A DNA stretch of 39,909 bases from Variovorax sp. GTDB taxonomy: Bacteria; Pseudomonadota; Gammaproteobacteria; Burkholderiales; Burkholderiaceae_C. Of this stretch, positions 16,404-24,643 are shown piece by piece (positions within the stretch are counted from its first letter, which is position 1; each line of letters opens with the position of its first letter). The notes below the pieces were generated by a model that made no database searches, was not told the DNA's origin, and saw nothing but the letters and a program-made list of their open reading frames with translations. The translations under genes and the position numbers were made by a program. The DNA is taken from the NCBI GenBank assembly GCA_004210915.1, contig SEGS01000027.1, positions 1 to 39,909 of the forward strand. Direction: 5' to 3'.

Positions 16404-18065
16404 ATGAAGCACCTACTGAACCTGCTGGCAGCCGTCGCGTTGCTGGTGTGGGGTACCCATCTCGTCCGTACCGGCGTCCTGCGCGTTTTCGGTACCAACT
16501 TGCGCAAGATCCTTGTGCAAAGCATGCGCAACCGGTTCACCGCGGCGCTGTCCGGGATCGGCGTCACGGCCCTGGTGCAATCGAGCACCGCCACCTCGCT
16601 GATGACCTCGTCCTTCGTGGGGCAAGGTTTGATCGCGTTACCGGCCGCGCTGGCGGTGATGCGCGGCGCCGACATCGGCACCGCGCTGATTTCGGTGCTC
16701 TTCTCGGCCGACTTGTCCTGGCTCTCGCCGCTGTTCATCTTCACCGGCGTGGTCATGTTCATCAGCCGCCCGTCGACGACCGCCGGGCGCATCGGCAAGG
16801 TGCTGATCGGCCTCGGCTTGATGCTGCTGGCGCTGCAACTGGTCGTCGAGGCGACCGGGCCGCTGTTCTCCGCCCCGCCGGTGCGGGCCCTGCTCGCGTC
16901 GCTGAGCAGCGATGTACTGCTCGAGATCACACTCGGCGCGGTGCTGGCTATCCTCGCCTATTCAAGCCTGGCCGTGGTGCTGCTGGTTGCCGCGATGGCG
17001 AGTTCGAATGTGGTGCCGCTCGACGTTGCGCTGGGCCTGGTGCTGGGCGCCAACCTGGGCAGCGGGCTGCTGGCCGTGATGACGACCGCGAAATCGGCCG
17101 TGTCCGTGCGCCAGGTGACGGTGGGCAACCTCATGTTCAAGCTGCTGGGCGTGGCCGTGGTCGCGCCCTTCGTCGGGCTCTGGCTGCGTCACGTGCAGCC
17201 GCAGTTGCCCGGTGCGACCGAAGGCGTGGTGCTGTTCCATCTGGCATTCAATATCGTCATCAGCATCGGCTTCATCGGGCTGACGCAATGGGTGGCGGCG
17301 CTGGTCAAGCGCATGCTGCCGGAGCCCGCACAGCCGCCCGCGACCACGCGGCCGCAGCACCTCGACCCGTCCGCGCTGGCAACGCCGTCGCTGGCCATCT
17401 CCAACGCCGCGCGCGAGGCGCTGCATCAGGCCGATATCGTCGAGACGATGCTCATCGGCATGCTGAACGTGATCCGGAACAACGACGTGGCGCTGGCGCA
17501 GGAGTTGCGCAAGCTCGACGACACCGTGGACCAGCTGTACTCGGCCATCAAGTACTACATGACGCGGATCTCGCGCGAGGATCTGGGCGAAGAAGAAAGC
17601 CGGCGCTGGACGGACATCATCAGCTTCACCATCAACATGGAGCAGATCGGCGACATCATCGAGCGCGTGATCATCGACATCGAAGACAAGAAGATCAAAC
17701 CGCAGCGCAACTTCTCGGAGGCCGGCATGGCCGAGATTGTGGAACTGCACGAGCGGCTCGTCGCCAACCTTCGCCTGGGCATGAGCGTGTTCCTGAACGG
17801 CAACGTGCGCGATGCGCAGAAGCTGCTCGAAGAGAAGGCGCGGTTCCGCGACCTGGAGCGCGCCTATGCCACCACCCACCTGGGTCGGCTGTCCGACCAG
17901 ACGGTGTTGAGCATCGAAACCAGTTCGCTGCACATCGATCTGATCAGCGACCTGAAGCGGATCAATTCGCACATCTGTTCGATCGCCTACCCGATCCTCG
18001 ACTCGGCCGGGGCGCTGGCGCCAAGCCGGTTGCGGCAGTCGCGTCTGAATTCGCTGGAGTCCTGA
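16404..18065 (+). CDS. Na/Pi-cotransporter family protein with C-terminal PhoU domain
   Basis: A 553-residue inner-membrane protein. The first Na/Pi repeat (about 1-110) has the signature ALVQSSTATSLMTSSFVGQG. The second (about 165-310) has the equivalent LAYSSLAVVLLVAAMASS, where Gln is replaced by Tyr and the following Ser-Thr pattern is lost, although GLVLGANLGSG is kept. From about residue 330 a soluble helical region (AREALHQADIVETMLIGMLN, DDTVDQLYSAIKYYMTRISR, INMEQIGDIIERVI) is a PhoU-like domain, as in YjbB-type proteins. It probably exports or equilibrates phosphate, with PhoU as a regulatory part. The altered second QSS motif leaves phosphate transport less certain. Start ATG 16404; ribosome-binding site weak. 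Confidence 0.88.
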   Translation: MKHLLNLLAAVALLVWGTHLVRTGVLRVFGTNLRKILVQSMRNRFTAALSGIGVTALVQSSTATSLMTSSFVGQGLIALPAALAVMRGADIGTALISVLFSADLSWLSPLFIFTGVVMFISRPSTTAGRIGKVLIGLGLMLLALQLVVEATGPLFSAPPVRALLASLSSDVLLEITLGAVLAILAYSSLAVVLLVAAMASSNVVPLDVALGLVLGANLGSGLLAVMTTAKSAVSVRQVTVGNLMFKLLGVAVVAPFVGLWLRHVQPQLPGATEGVVLFHLAFNIVISIGFIGLTQWVAALVKRMLPEPAQPPATTRPQHLDPSALATPSLAISNAAREALHQADIVETMLIGMLNVIRNNDVALAQELRKLDDTVDQLYSAIKYYMTRISREDLGEEESRRWTDIISFTINMEQIGDIIERVIIDIEDKKIKPQRNFSEAGMAEIVELHERLVANLRLGMSVFLNGNVRDAQKLLEEKARFRDLERAYATTHLGRLSDQTVLSIETSSLHIDLISDLKRINSHICSIAYPILDSAGALAPSRLRQSRLNSLES

Positions 18066-18072
18066 GGGCGGG

Positions 18073-18090
18073 TGGTGCCATAGGGCACCA
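18073..18090. terminator. Hairpin between convergent genes
   Basis: Perfect 7-bp stem TGGTGCC/GGCACCA with a four-base ATAG loop, between the stop codons of the transporter (+) and the receiver protein (-). Only short A/T runs flank it, so termination would be weak on its own. Confidence 0.45.
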
Positions 18091-18105
18091 AAGTGCGATG
18101 GGTGG

Positions 18106-18501
18106 TCAGTGCAACGCTGCAGGCTGGCGTTCACGCCGCTGCAGGCAGAAGTCGATCAGGTCGTCGACTTCCGTCGCCTTGTCGAACACGGCGTCGGCGC
18201 CGAGCTGGCGGCACTTCGAGCGCATGTCCTGCGTTGCATGGTTGCTCAGCACGACGATCTTCTGGTGCTCGTTGCGGCCGCGCAGGGCCGCCAGGATTCG
18301 AAGGCCCGATCCACCGTCCAGAAACAAGTCGACGATGGCGAGATCCCAGCGCGCCTCATGGTCGCGCAGCCAGGCCAGGCCTTCGGTTTCGGTCGATGCG
18401 TGCCCCACAGGTTCGACGCGGGCGACCTCACGCAGCGTACCGATCAGGTTTTCCCGGATCAGCGGGTTGTCTTCGACGATGAATGCTCTGACAGCTGGCA
18501 T
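18106..18501 (-). CDS. Stand-alone response-regulator receiver protein
   Basis: A 131-residue CheY-like receiver domain with no output domain. The acidic pair is Glu10-Asp11 (FIVEDNP), the phosphoacceptor Asp58 (LAIVDLFLDGGSG), the switch Ser86 (VVLSNHA) and the conserved Lys108 (AVFDKATEV), so it should be phosphorylated. The C-terminus ends about 10 residues after the last helix (QRRERQPAALH). No histidine kinase lies in the window. The gene follows the quinone oxidoreductase gene on the same strand after a gap of about 105 bases, so a separate promoter is possible. It may act in a phosphorelay or by protein contact. Confidence 0.88.
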   Translation of the reverse strand: MPAVRAFIVEDNPLIRENLIGTLREVARVEPVGHASTETEGLAWLRDHEARWDLAIVDLFLDGGSGLRILAALRGRNEHQKIVVLSNHATQDMRSKCRQLGADAVFDKATEVDDLIDFCLQRRERQPAALH

Positions 18502-18606
18502 GGTGTCTCGCGCCTTTCGCAGGCGAGCTTAGTGGTGCCTTGCCGTCGCCCCCGAAGGCTTCAACCGCCGACCCGGGTAGGAAAAGGCGCGCAGGCCGGC
18601 TGGCTC

Positions 18607-19593
18607 TCAAAGCGTCAGCACGGTGCAGCCCGTGGTCTTGCGTGCTTCCAGGTCGCGATGCGCTTGCTGCACCTCGGTCAGCGGGTAACGCTGGTCGATC
18701 GGGATTTTCACGTCACCACTCGCCACCACAGCAAAAAGCTCGTCGGCCATCGCCTGCGTCGACTCGCGCGTCGCCATGTGCGTGAACAGGGTCGGGCGCG
18801 TGACGTACAGCGAACCCTTGGCACCCAGCTGGCCCAGGTTGAACGGCGGCACCGGGCCCGAGCCATTGCCGAAAATGGCCAGCAAGCCGAAGGGGCGCAG
18901 GCAGTCGAGAGAGCCTTCGAAGGTGTCCTTGCCGACCGAGTCGTAGACCACCTTCACACCCTTGCCACCTGTGATGTCCTTGACGCGCGCTGCAAAATTT
19001 TCCGTGCTGTAGTTGATGGCGTGCGCCGCGCCGTGCGCCAGCGCGAGCTGGCACTTGGCATCGGTGCCGGCTGTGCCGATCAACTGCAGGCCCAGCGCGC
19101 GGGCCCACTGGCAGGCGATCAGCCCGACGCCCCCTGCCGCTGCATGAAACAGGATGAAGTCGCCAGTCTGCAGGCCCTCGGCGGGCAATGTCTTGCGCAG
19201 CAGGTACTGCGCCGTCAGCCCCTTGAGCATCATCGCTGCGCCGGTTTCGAAGGAAATGGCGTCGGGCAGTTGGCACACGCATTTCGCCGGCATCACGCGC
19301 ACTTCGCAGTACGCGCCCGGCGGCTGGCTGGCGTAAGCGGCGCGGTCGCCAACCCGCAGGTGCGTCACGCCCTCGCCCACCGCTTCGACCACACCCGCGG
19401 CCTCCATGCCCAGTTGCAGCGGCATCGCGAAGGGGTAGAGGCCGCTGCGCTGGTAGGTGTCAATGAAGTTCAGGCCGATGGCTTTGTGGCGGATGCGAAT
19501 TTCACCGGGGCCCGGCTCACCCACGTCGACCTCGACCATCTTCAGTTCTTCGGGACCGCCGTGGCGGTCGATGCGGATAGCTCTGCTCTTCAT
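18607..19593 (-). CDS. NADPH:quinone oxidoreductase-like MDR protein
   Basis: A 328-residue zinc-free medium-chain dehydrogenase/reductase of the quinone oxidoreductase type. The N-terminal GroES-like domain includes HKAIGLNFIDTYQRSGLYPF. The nucleotide-binding motif is FHAAAGGVGLIACQWARALG, with the NADPH-type AxxGxxG, and VYDSVGKDTFEGSLDCL follows. No structural or catalytic zinc cysteine pattern is seen. It probably reduces quinones or reactive enones with NADPH. GAGGAG precedes the ATG by about 9 bases. It is the last gene of a probable operon GGT-EamA-SDR-QOR, with 84 bases between the SDR stop and its start. Confidence 0.9.
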   Translation of the reverse strand: MKSRAIRIDRHGGPEELKMVEVDVGEPGPGEIRIRHKAIGLNFIDTYQRSGLYPFAMPLQLGMEAAGVVEAVGEGVTHLRVGDRAAYASQPPGAYCEVRVMPAKCVCQLPDAISFETGAAMMLKGLTAQYLLRKTLPAEGLQTGDFILFHAAAGGVGLIACQWARALGLQLIGTAGTDAKCQLALAHGAAHAINYSTENFAARVKDITGGKGVKVVYDSVGKDTFEGSLDCLRPFGLLAIFGNGSGPVPPFNLGQLGAKGSLYVTRPTLFTHMATRESTQAMADELFAVVASGDVKIPIDQRYPLTEVQQAHRDLEARKTTGCTVLTL

Positions 19594-19677
19594 CGGATGG
19601 CTCCTCGCGCGCGGCGCGCGTCGTCTGTGGCGGAAAAATAAAAGGGCGCGTTGTGGCGCCGGCGCGGCGCTGCAGCC

Positions 19678-20481
19678 TCAGTAGGTGCCGGGGTAGCTGC
19701 CGCCGTCCGCGAGCCAGTTCTGTCCGTTCACGTAGGCGGCCTGCATGCTGCAGAGAAACGCGCAGATGGCACCGAACTCCTCCAGCGTGCCAAAGCGCCC
19801 TGCGGGAATGACCTTCTGCCGTGCGGCCCGCACTGCGTCCACGTCCTGTCCGGTCTTCTTGGCGGTGCCGGCCATCGTTCCCTTGAGGCGGTCGGTATCG
19901 AACTGGCCCGGCAGCAGGCTGTTGATGGTCACACCGTTCGCTGCAAGCCCGCTGCGCGCCACCCCGGCGACGAAGCCGGTCAGGCCGCTGCGCGCACCGT
20001 TCGACAGGCCCAGGATGTCGATCGGCGCCTTCACCGAACTCGACGTGATGTTGACGATGCGCCCGAAGCCGCGTGCCGCCATGCCGTCGACGGTCGCCTT
20101 GATGAGCTCGATCGGCGTGAGCATGTTCGCGTCGATCGCCTTGATCCACGCTTCGCGGTCCCACTCGCGGAAGTCGCCCGGTGGCGGCCCGCCGGCGTTG
20201 GTGACCACGATGTCGTAGTCGGCATGCGCGGCGAACGCCGCCGCCCGCCCCTCGGGCGTGGTGATGTCGGCCGCCACCGCCTTGACGAAGGGCGCGGCCG
20301 CGCCCGCGCCGCCGGGGCGCGCCGCTTCCAGCTTGGCGGCCGCGGCCTGCAACACGTCAGCGCCGCGCGCCACGATGACCACGTTGACGCCCTCCTGCAC
20401 CAGCGCCAGCGCGCAGCCGTAGCCCAGACCCTTGCTCGCGCCGCACACCAGCGCCGTCTTGCCTGCGATTCCAAAATCCAT
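19678..20481 (-). CDS. SDR-family protein with altered active site
   Basis: A 267-residue Rossmann-fold protein of the short-chain dehydrogenase family. The cofactor motif is ALVCGASKGLGYG (10-22), followed by the N-A-G motif in VTNAGGPPPG and a catalytic-region serine in NITSSSV (145-150). The usual Tyr-x-x-x-Lys is missing: the aligned residues are Ser160-Asn-Gly-Ala-Arg164 (GLSNGARSGLTGF). This S-x-x-x-R arrangement is a known minority form in FabG-like proteins of proteobacteria, and its reaction is unclear. The longer frame from TTG 20523 overlaps the upstream gene; the ATG at 20481, 16 bases after the EamA stop, gives the normal N-terminus MDFGIAGKTALV. The C-terminus (NWLADGGSYPGTY) is normal. 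Confidence 0.88.
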   Translation of the reverse strand: MDFGIAGKTALVCGASKGLGYGCALALVQEGVNVVIVARGADVLQAAAAKLEAARPGGAGAAAPFVKAVAADITTPEGRAAAFAAHADYDIVVTNAGGPPPGDFREWDREAWIKAIDANMLTPIELIKATVDGMAARGFGRIVNITSSSVKAPIDILGLSNGARSGLTGFVAGVARSGLAANGVTINSLLPGQFDTDRLKGTMAGTAKKTGQDVDAVRAARQKVIPAGRFGTLEEFGAICAFLCSMQAAYVNGQNWLADGGSYPGTY

Positions 20482-20497
20482 GTCGATGGCTCCCGGG

Positions 20498-21403
20498 CTA
20501 ACGCCCTGTTCGTGTGAAAACAAAAATGCCCGCGATCACCAGCACGGTTCCGGCGGCGATCCAGGCGGTGAAAGGCTCGTCGAGGATGACGACGCCCATG
20601 AGGATGGTCGACAGGGGGCCGATCATGCCGGTCTGCGCGGCGACCGCCGCACCGATGCGTTCGATCGCCATCATGACCATCAGCACCGGCACCGCGGTGC
20701 ACAGCGTGGCGTTGAGCACCGACAGCCAGACGACCTCCGGCGCGACAGTCAATGCCGCGCTCATCGGCCGCAGCAGCAGGAACTGCGCGATGCACAGAAC
20801 GCAGGCCACGCTGGTCGCAAGCCCGACCAGCCGCAAGGAGCCGAGCCGTTTGACGAACTCGCCGCTGTACACGAGATAGCCCGCGTAGCTGATCGCGCTG
20901 AGGAAGCACAGGAAGGCGCCCCAGGCGGCGAGCTGCCCGCCCGCGCCGCCGCCCACCGTCCAGATCTCGTGGCCGAAGACAAGGGCCACGCCGGCATAGC
21001 TGATGGCCATGCCGATCATCTGCGCGCGCGAGGCGCGGCGGCCGTACAGCAACCAGCCGAACAGCAGCACCAGGGTCGGGTTGAGGTAAAGGATCAGTCG
21101 CTCGAAACTGGCGCTGATGTAGGCCAGGCCGGCGAAGTCGAGAAAGCTCGCGAGGTAGTAACCCGAGAACCCGAGCCCGACCACGCCGAACCAGTCGCGT
21201 CGCGTGAGCGGCGGCTTGCCGCGGCCGGCCCACCACGCCATGACGGCGAACAGCGGCAGCGCGAACAGCATGCGAAACATGATGAGCGTGACCGCATCGA
21301 CGCCGTGGCGGTAAGCCAGCTTCACGATGATCGCCTTGCCGCTGAAGGCGACGGCGCCCAGCGTCGCGAGGATCAACCCCGAAGCGAGCCCCTTGCCGGG
21401 CAT
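20498..21403 (-). CDS. EamA/DMT-superfamily permease
   Basis: About 301 residues with ten hydrophobic helices in two five-helix EamA repeats. The first opens GLASGLILATLGAVAFSGKA, and the second begins near WGAFLCFLSAISYAGYLVYS. The C-terminal IGAAVAAQTGMIGPLSTILM and the last segment PFTAWIAAGTVLVIAGIFVF are typical of drug/metabolite transporters. The substrate is not predictable. I chose ATG 21403; a GTG at 21430 would add 9 residues and begin 6 bases after the gamma-glutamyltransferase stop. Neither has a strong Shine-Dalgarno, so the start is uncertain. Its position between a gamma-glutamyltransferase and two oxidoreductases suggests transport of an amino-acid-derived compound (inference). 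Confidence 0.87.
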   Translation of the reverse strand: MPGKGLASGLILATLGAVAFSGKAIIVKLAYRHGVDAVTLIMFRMLFALPLFAVMAWWAGRGKPPLTRRDWFGVVGLGFSGYYLASFLDFAGLAYISASFERLILYLNPTLVLLFGWLLYGRRASRAQMIGMAISYAGVALVFGHEIWTVGGGAGGQLAAWGAFLCFLSAISYAGYLVYSGEFVKRLGSLRLVGLATSVACVLCIAQFLLLRPMSAALTVAPEVVWLSVLNATLCTAVPVLMVMMAIERIGAAVAAQTGMIGPLSTILMGVVILDEPFTAWIAAGTVLVIAGIFVFTRTGR

Positions 21404-21435
21404 CGCATCGACGTGCTTGGCAGCGATCACGGCGC

Positions 21436-23046
21436 TCAGTACCCGGCCGCAAGGCCGTCGCGCCGCGCGTCGCTGGCCGCGATGTAGCCTTCGACGGCCG
21501 GCTCTCCGGCGCGCCAGATGAACTGGCCCGCGCCGAAGTCCTGGTACGAGTCGTTGATCACTTCGGTGTGATGACCGAGATCGCGCAGGCCCTGCACGGC
21601 CGCCGGGTTCATCGTCGATTCGACGTTGATCGCCATGCCCGCATTGAAGCGCCAGCGCGGCGCATCGCAAGCGGTTTGCGGGTTCTGCCCGTAATCAAGC
21701 ATGCGCACCACGGTCTGCATGTGGCCCTGCGGCTGCATGTTGGCGCCCATGACGCCGAAACTCATGACGGGCTGCTCGTCCTTCGTGAGAAACGCCGGGA
21801 TGATGGTGTGGAAGGGGCGCTTGCGCGGCTCGACCAGATTGGGGCTGGCCGCATCCAGGCTGAAGGCGTGCCCGCGGTTGTGCAGGCTGATGCCGAACTC
21901 GGGCTCCACGCAGCCCGACCCGAAGCCCATGTAGTTGCTTTGAATGAAGCTCACCATCATGCCGCGCTCGTCGGCGGCCGTGAGGTAAATGGTGCCACCC
22001 TTGACCGGGTTGCCGGCCTTGAAATCCTGTGCCTTGTTCACGTCGATCAGTTTGGCACGCGCGGTGAGGTAGGCGTCATCCAGCATTTGCTCGGGCGTCA
22101 ACGTCATCGACGATGGCTCGGCCACGTAGCGGTACACATCCGCAAAAGCGAGCTTCATCGCTTCGATCTGCAAATGTTGCGACGCGGCCGAATCGACAGG
22201 CAGCGATGCGATGTCGAACTTCTCGAGGATGCCCAGCGCGATCAGCGCGGCGATGCCCTGGCCGTTGGGTGGAAGCTCATGCAGCGTGTGGCCGCGGTAG
22301 TCGTGCCCGATCGGCTCGACCCACTCGGGCCGCCAGTTGGCCATGTCGCGCACCTTCAGGCTACCGCCGTTGGCGTTGGAGAAACGCTCGATGGCCTCGG
22401 CGATCTCGCCGCTGTAGAAGGCTTCGCCTTTCGTTTCAGCGATGAGTCTGAGGGCGCGGGCCGCGGCCGGAAAGCGGAACAGTTCGCCCACGTTCGGCGC
22501 GCGCCCCCACGGCAGAAAGGACTGCGCGAAGCCGGGCTGCGCCTGCAGGATCGGCGTGGCAGCGGCCCATTTGAGCTGAACCACCGGCGGCACGAGGTAA
22601 CCGCGCTCTGCGATCTCGATGGCCGGCGCCATCAGGTCGGCGAACGGCAACTGGCCCGCCAGATCCGAGAGCGCCACCCAACTGCCGACCGCACCGGGCA
22701 CCGAAACCGAATCGATCCCGCGCTGCGGCGGCGTGGGCGCATCGCCGTACTTGCGGCGGAAGTACTCGGGCGTCCAGGCCTGCGGCGCGCAGCCGGAGCC
22801 ATTGAGACCGTGCAGCTTCTCGCCATCCCAGAAGATGCAGAAGGCATCGCTGCCCAGGCCGTTGCTGACCGGCTCGAGCACGGTCATCGCGGCCGCTGTT
22901 GCGATCGCCGCGTCGACGGCATTGCCGCCCTGCTGAAGAATGCGCACGCCCGCCTGGGCCGCCAGCGGATGCGATGTGGAAACGACGTTTCGCGCAAAGA
23001 CCGGCGTGCGGGTGGAAACGTAGGGATTTGCGAAGTCGAAGGTCAT
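21436..23046 (-). CDS. Gamma-glutamyltransferase family protein
   Basis: A 536-residue Ntn-hydrolase of the GGT family, which self-cleaves to large and small subunits and transfers or hydrolyses gamma-glutamyl groups. The large-subunit start region VVSTSHPLAAQAGVRILQQGGNAVDAAIA is typical. The predicted nucleophile is the Thr in VKGGTIYLTAADERG, aligned with the catalytic Thr of E. coli Ggt, at about two-thirds of the chain. SNYMGFGSG and PFHTIIPAFL follow. No signal peptide is present, so it is probably cytosolic, unlike periplasmic Ggt; it resembles the YwrD branch. It is the first gene of the minus-strand operon and has its own transcription unit, since a terminator at 23070-23093 separates it from tctA. 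No clear Shine-Dalgarno. Confidence 0.88.
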   Translation of the reverse strand: MTFDFANPYVSTRTPVFARNVVSTSHPLAAQAGVRILQQGGNAVDAAIATAAAMTVLEPVSNGLGSDAFCIFWDGEKLHGLNGSGCAPQAWTPEYFRRKYGDAPTPPQRGIDSVSVPGAVGSWVALSDLAGQLPFADLMAPAIEIAERGYLVPPVVQLKWAAATPILQAQPGFAQSFLPWGRAPNVGELFRFPAAARALRLIAETKGEAFYSGEIAEAIERFSNANGGSLKVRDMANWRPEWVEPIGHDYRGHTLHELPPNGQGIAALIALGILEKFDIASLPVDSAASQHLQIEAMKLAFADVYRYVAEPSSMTLTPEQMLDDAYLTARAKLIDVNKAQDFKAGNPVKGGTIYLTAADERGMMVSFIQSNYMGFGSGCVEPEFGISLHNRGHAFSLDAASPNLVEPRKRPFHTIIPAFLTKDEQPVMSFGVMGANMQPQGHMQTVVRMLDYGQNPQTACDAPRWRFNAGMAINVESTMNPAAVQGLRDLGHHTEVINDSYQDFGAGQFIWRAGEPAVEGYIAASDARRDGLAAGY

Positions 23047-23069
23047 GGCATCGATTGTGTCGGAGGAAG

Positions 23070-23093
23070 AAAAACGGCGCCCGAAGGCGCCGT
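23070..23093 (-). terminator. Intrinsic terminator of tctB-tctA
   Basis: On the minus strand ACGGCGCC-TTCG-GGCGCCGT forms a perfect 8-bp stem with a stable TTCG tetraloop, followed by a T run. It sits 24 bases after the tctA stop and isolates tctBA from the gamma-glutamyltransferase operon. Confidence 0.92.
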
Positions 23094-23116
23094 GATCCGA
23101 GAGCGGAGGTGAGCTC

Positions 23117-24631
23117 TCAGTCTTCGACGAAAGCCTCTTCCCGTTTCGACTTCACCGCCGGCAGGAAGACGATCACGATCAGCAACGCCGCGGCGACCAG
23201 CAGCCCGGCCGAGATAGGACGCGTGACAAACACGCTCCAGTCGCCCCGCGAGAGCAGCAGCGCGCGCCGCAGGTTTTCTTCCATCATCGGCCCGAGGATC
23301 AGGCCGAGCAGCAGCGGTGCAGGTTCGCATCCCAGCTTGATGAACATGTAGCCGATCACACCGAAGATCGCGACCAGCCAGATGTCGAACACGTTGTTGT
23401 TGGTCGAGTACACACCGATCGCGCAGAACAGCACGATGGCGGGAAACAGCCACTTGTACGGAATCGTCAGGAGCTTGATCCAGATGCCGATCAGCGGCAG
23501 GTTCAGCACCACCAGCATCAGGTTGCCGATCCACATCGAGGCGATCAGGCCCCAGAACAGTTCAGGGTTGCCGGTCATCACTTGGGGACCGGGCTGGATG
23601 TTGTGGATCGTCATGGCCCCGACCATCAGCGCCATCACCGGGTTCGGCGGAATGCCCAGCGTCAGCATCGGGATGAACGAGGTTTGTGCGCCAGCATTGT
23701 TGGCCGCTTCAGGGCCAGCCACCCCGCGGATGTTGCCCTTGCCGAACGGTACTTCGCCGGCCTTGAGCTTCATCTTCTTTTCAATGGTGTAGGCCGCGAA
23801 GGCCGACAGCAACGCGCCGCCGCCTGGCAGGATACCCAGCGCTGAACCGAGCGCCGTGCCGCGCAGCACGGCAGGCGTCATGCGCTTGAAGTCTTCCTTG
23901 GTCGGCAGCAGGCCATGCACCTTGGCCGTGAACACCTCGCGGTCTTCTTCCGGCTTGGCCAAGTTGGCGATGATTTCGCCATAACCGAACACGCCCATCG
24001 CGATCGCAATGAAACCCAGGCCATCGGTCAGTTCAGGGATGTCGAAGCTGTAGCGCGCCACACCCGAGTTCACGTCGGTGCCGACCAGGCCCAGCAGCAG
24101 GCCCAGAATGATCATCGACACCGCCTTGAGCAGCGAGCCCGAAGCCAGCACCACGGCACCAATCAGGCCCAGGATCATTAGCGAGAAGTACTCGGCCGGA
24201 CCGAACTTGAAGGCGAGTTCGGTCAGCGGCGGCGCGAACGCCGCCAGGATCAGCGTGCCGACGCAACCCGCGAAAAACGAGCCCAAACCAGCCGCCGCCA
24301 GCGCGGGTCCCGCCCTGCCCTGTTTGGCCATCTGATGTCCGTCGATCACCGTCACGACCGACGATGACTCGCCGGGCAGGTTGACCAGAATCGCGGTGGT
24401 CGAACCGCCGTATTGCGATCCGTAATAGATGCCCGCCAGCATGATCAGCGCGGCCACGGGCGGCAGCGCGTAGGTTGCTGGCAGCAGCATGGCGATGGTC
24501 GCCGTCGGGCCAATGCCGGGCAACACGCCGATCAGCGTGCCCAGCAGGCAGCCGACGAAGGCGTAAATCAGGTTCTGTACCGTGAAGGCGACGCTGAAAC
24601 CCAGCGAAAGGTTGTTAATCAGATCCGACAT
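23117..24631 (-). CDS. tctA: Tripartite tricarboxylate transporter, large permease TctA
   Basis: A 504-residue inner-membrane protein with about 12 hydrophobic helices. The signature regions are LIGVLPGIGPTATIAMLLP, YGSQYGGSTTAILVNLPGES, GPEAANNAGAQTSFIPMLTLG and MMEENLRRALLLSRGD, all characteristic of TctA. With the small subunit TctB and a periplasmic binding protein TctC it imports tricarboxylates or other carboxylates using the ion gradient. tctB lies 12 bases upstream on the same strand. No tctC is present on either side. The binding protein must be elsewhere, which is common in Comamonadaceae, where many unlinked tctC-like genes exist. A strong terminator follows. Confidence 0.95.
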   Translation of the reverse strand: MSDLINNLSLGFSVAFTVQNLIYAFVGCLLGTLIGVLPGIGPTATIAMLLPATYALPPVAALIMLAGIYYGSQYGGSTTAILVNLPGESSSVVTVIDGHQMAKQGRAGPALAAAGLGSFFAGCVGTLILAAFAPPLTELAFKFGPAEYFSLMILGLIGAVVLASGSLLKAVSMIILGLLLGLVGTDVNSGVARYSFDIPELTDGLGFIAIAMGVFGYGEIIANLAKPEEDREVFTAKVHGLLPTKEDFKRMTPAVLRGTALGSALGILPGGGALLSAFAAYTIEKKMKLKAGEVPFGKGNIRGVAGPEAANNAGAQTSFIPMLTLGIPPNPVMALMVGAMTIHNIQPGPQVMTGNPELFWGLIASMWIGNLMLVVLNLPLIGIWIKLLTIPYKWLFPAIVLFCAIGVYSTNNNVFDIWLVAIFGVIGYMFIKLGCEPAPLLLGLILGPMMEENLRRALLLSRGDWSVFVTRPISAGLLVAAALLIVIVFLPAVKSKREEAFVED

Positions 24632-24643
24632 GGAATTCTCGCC

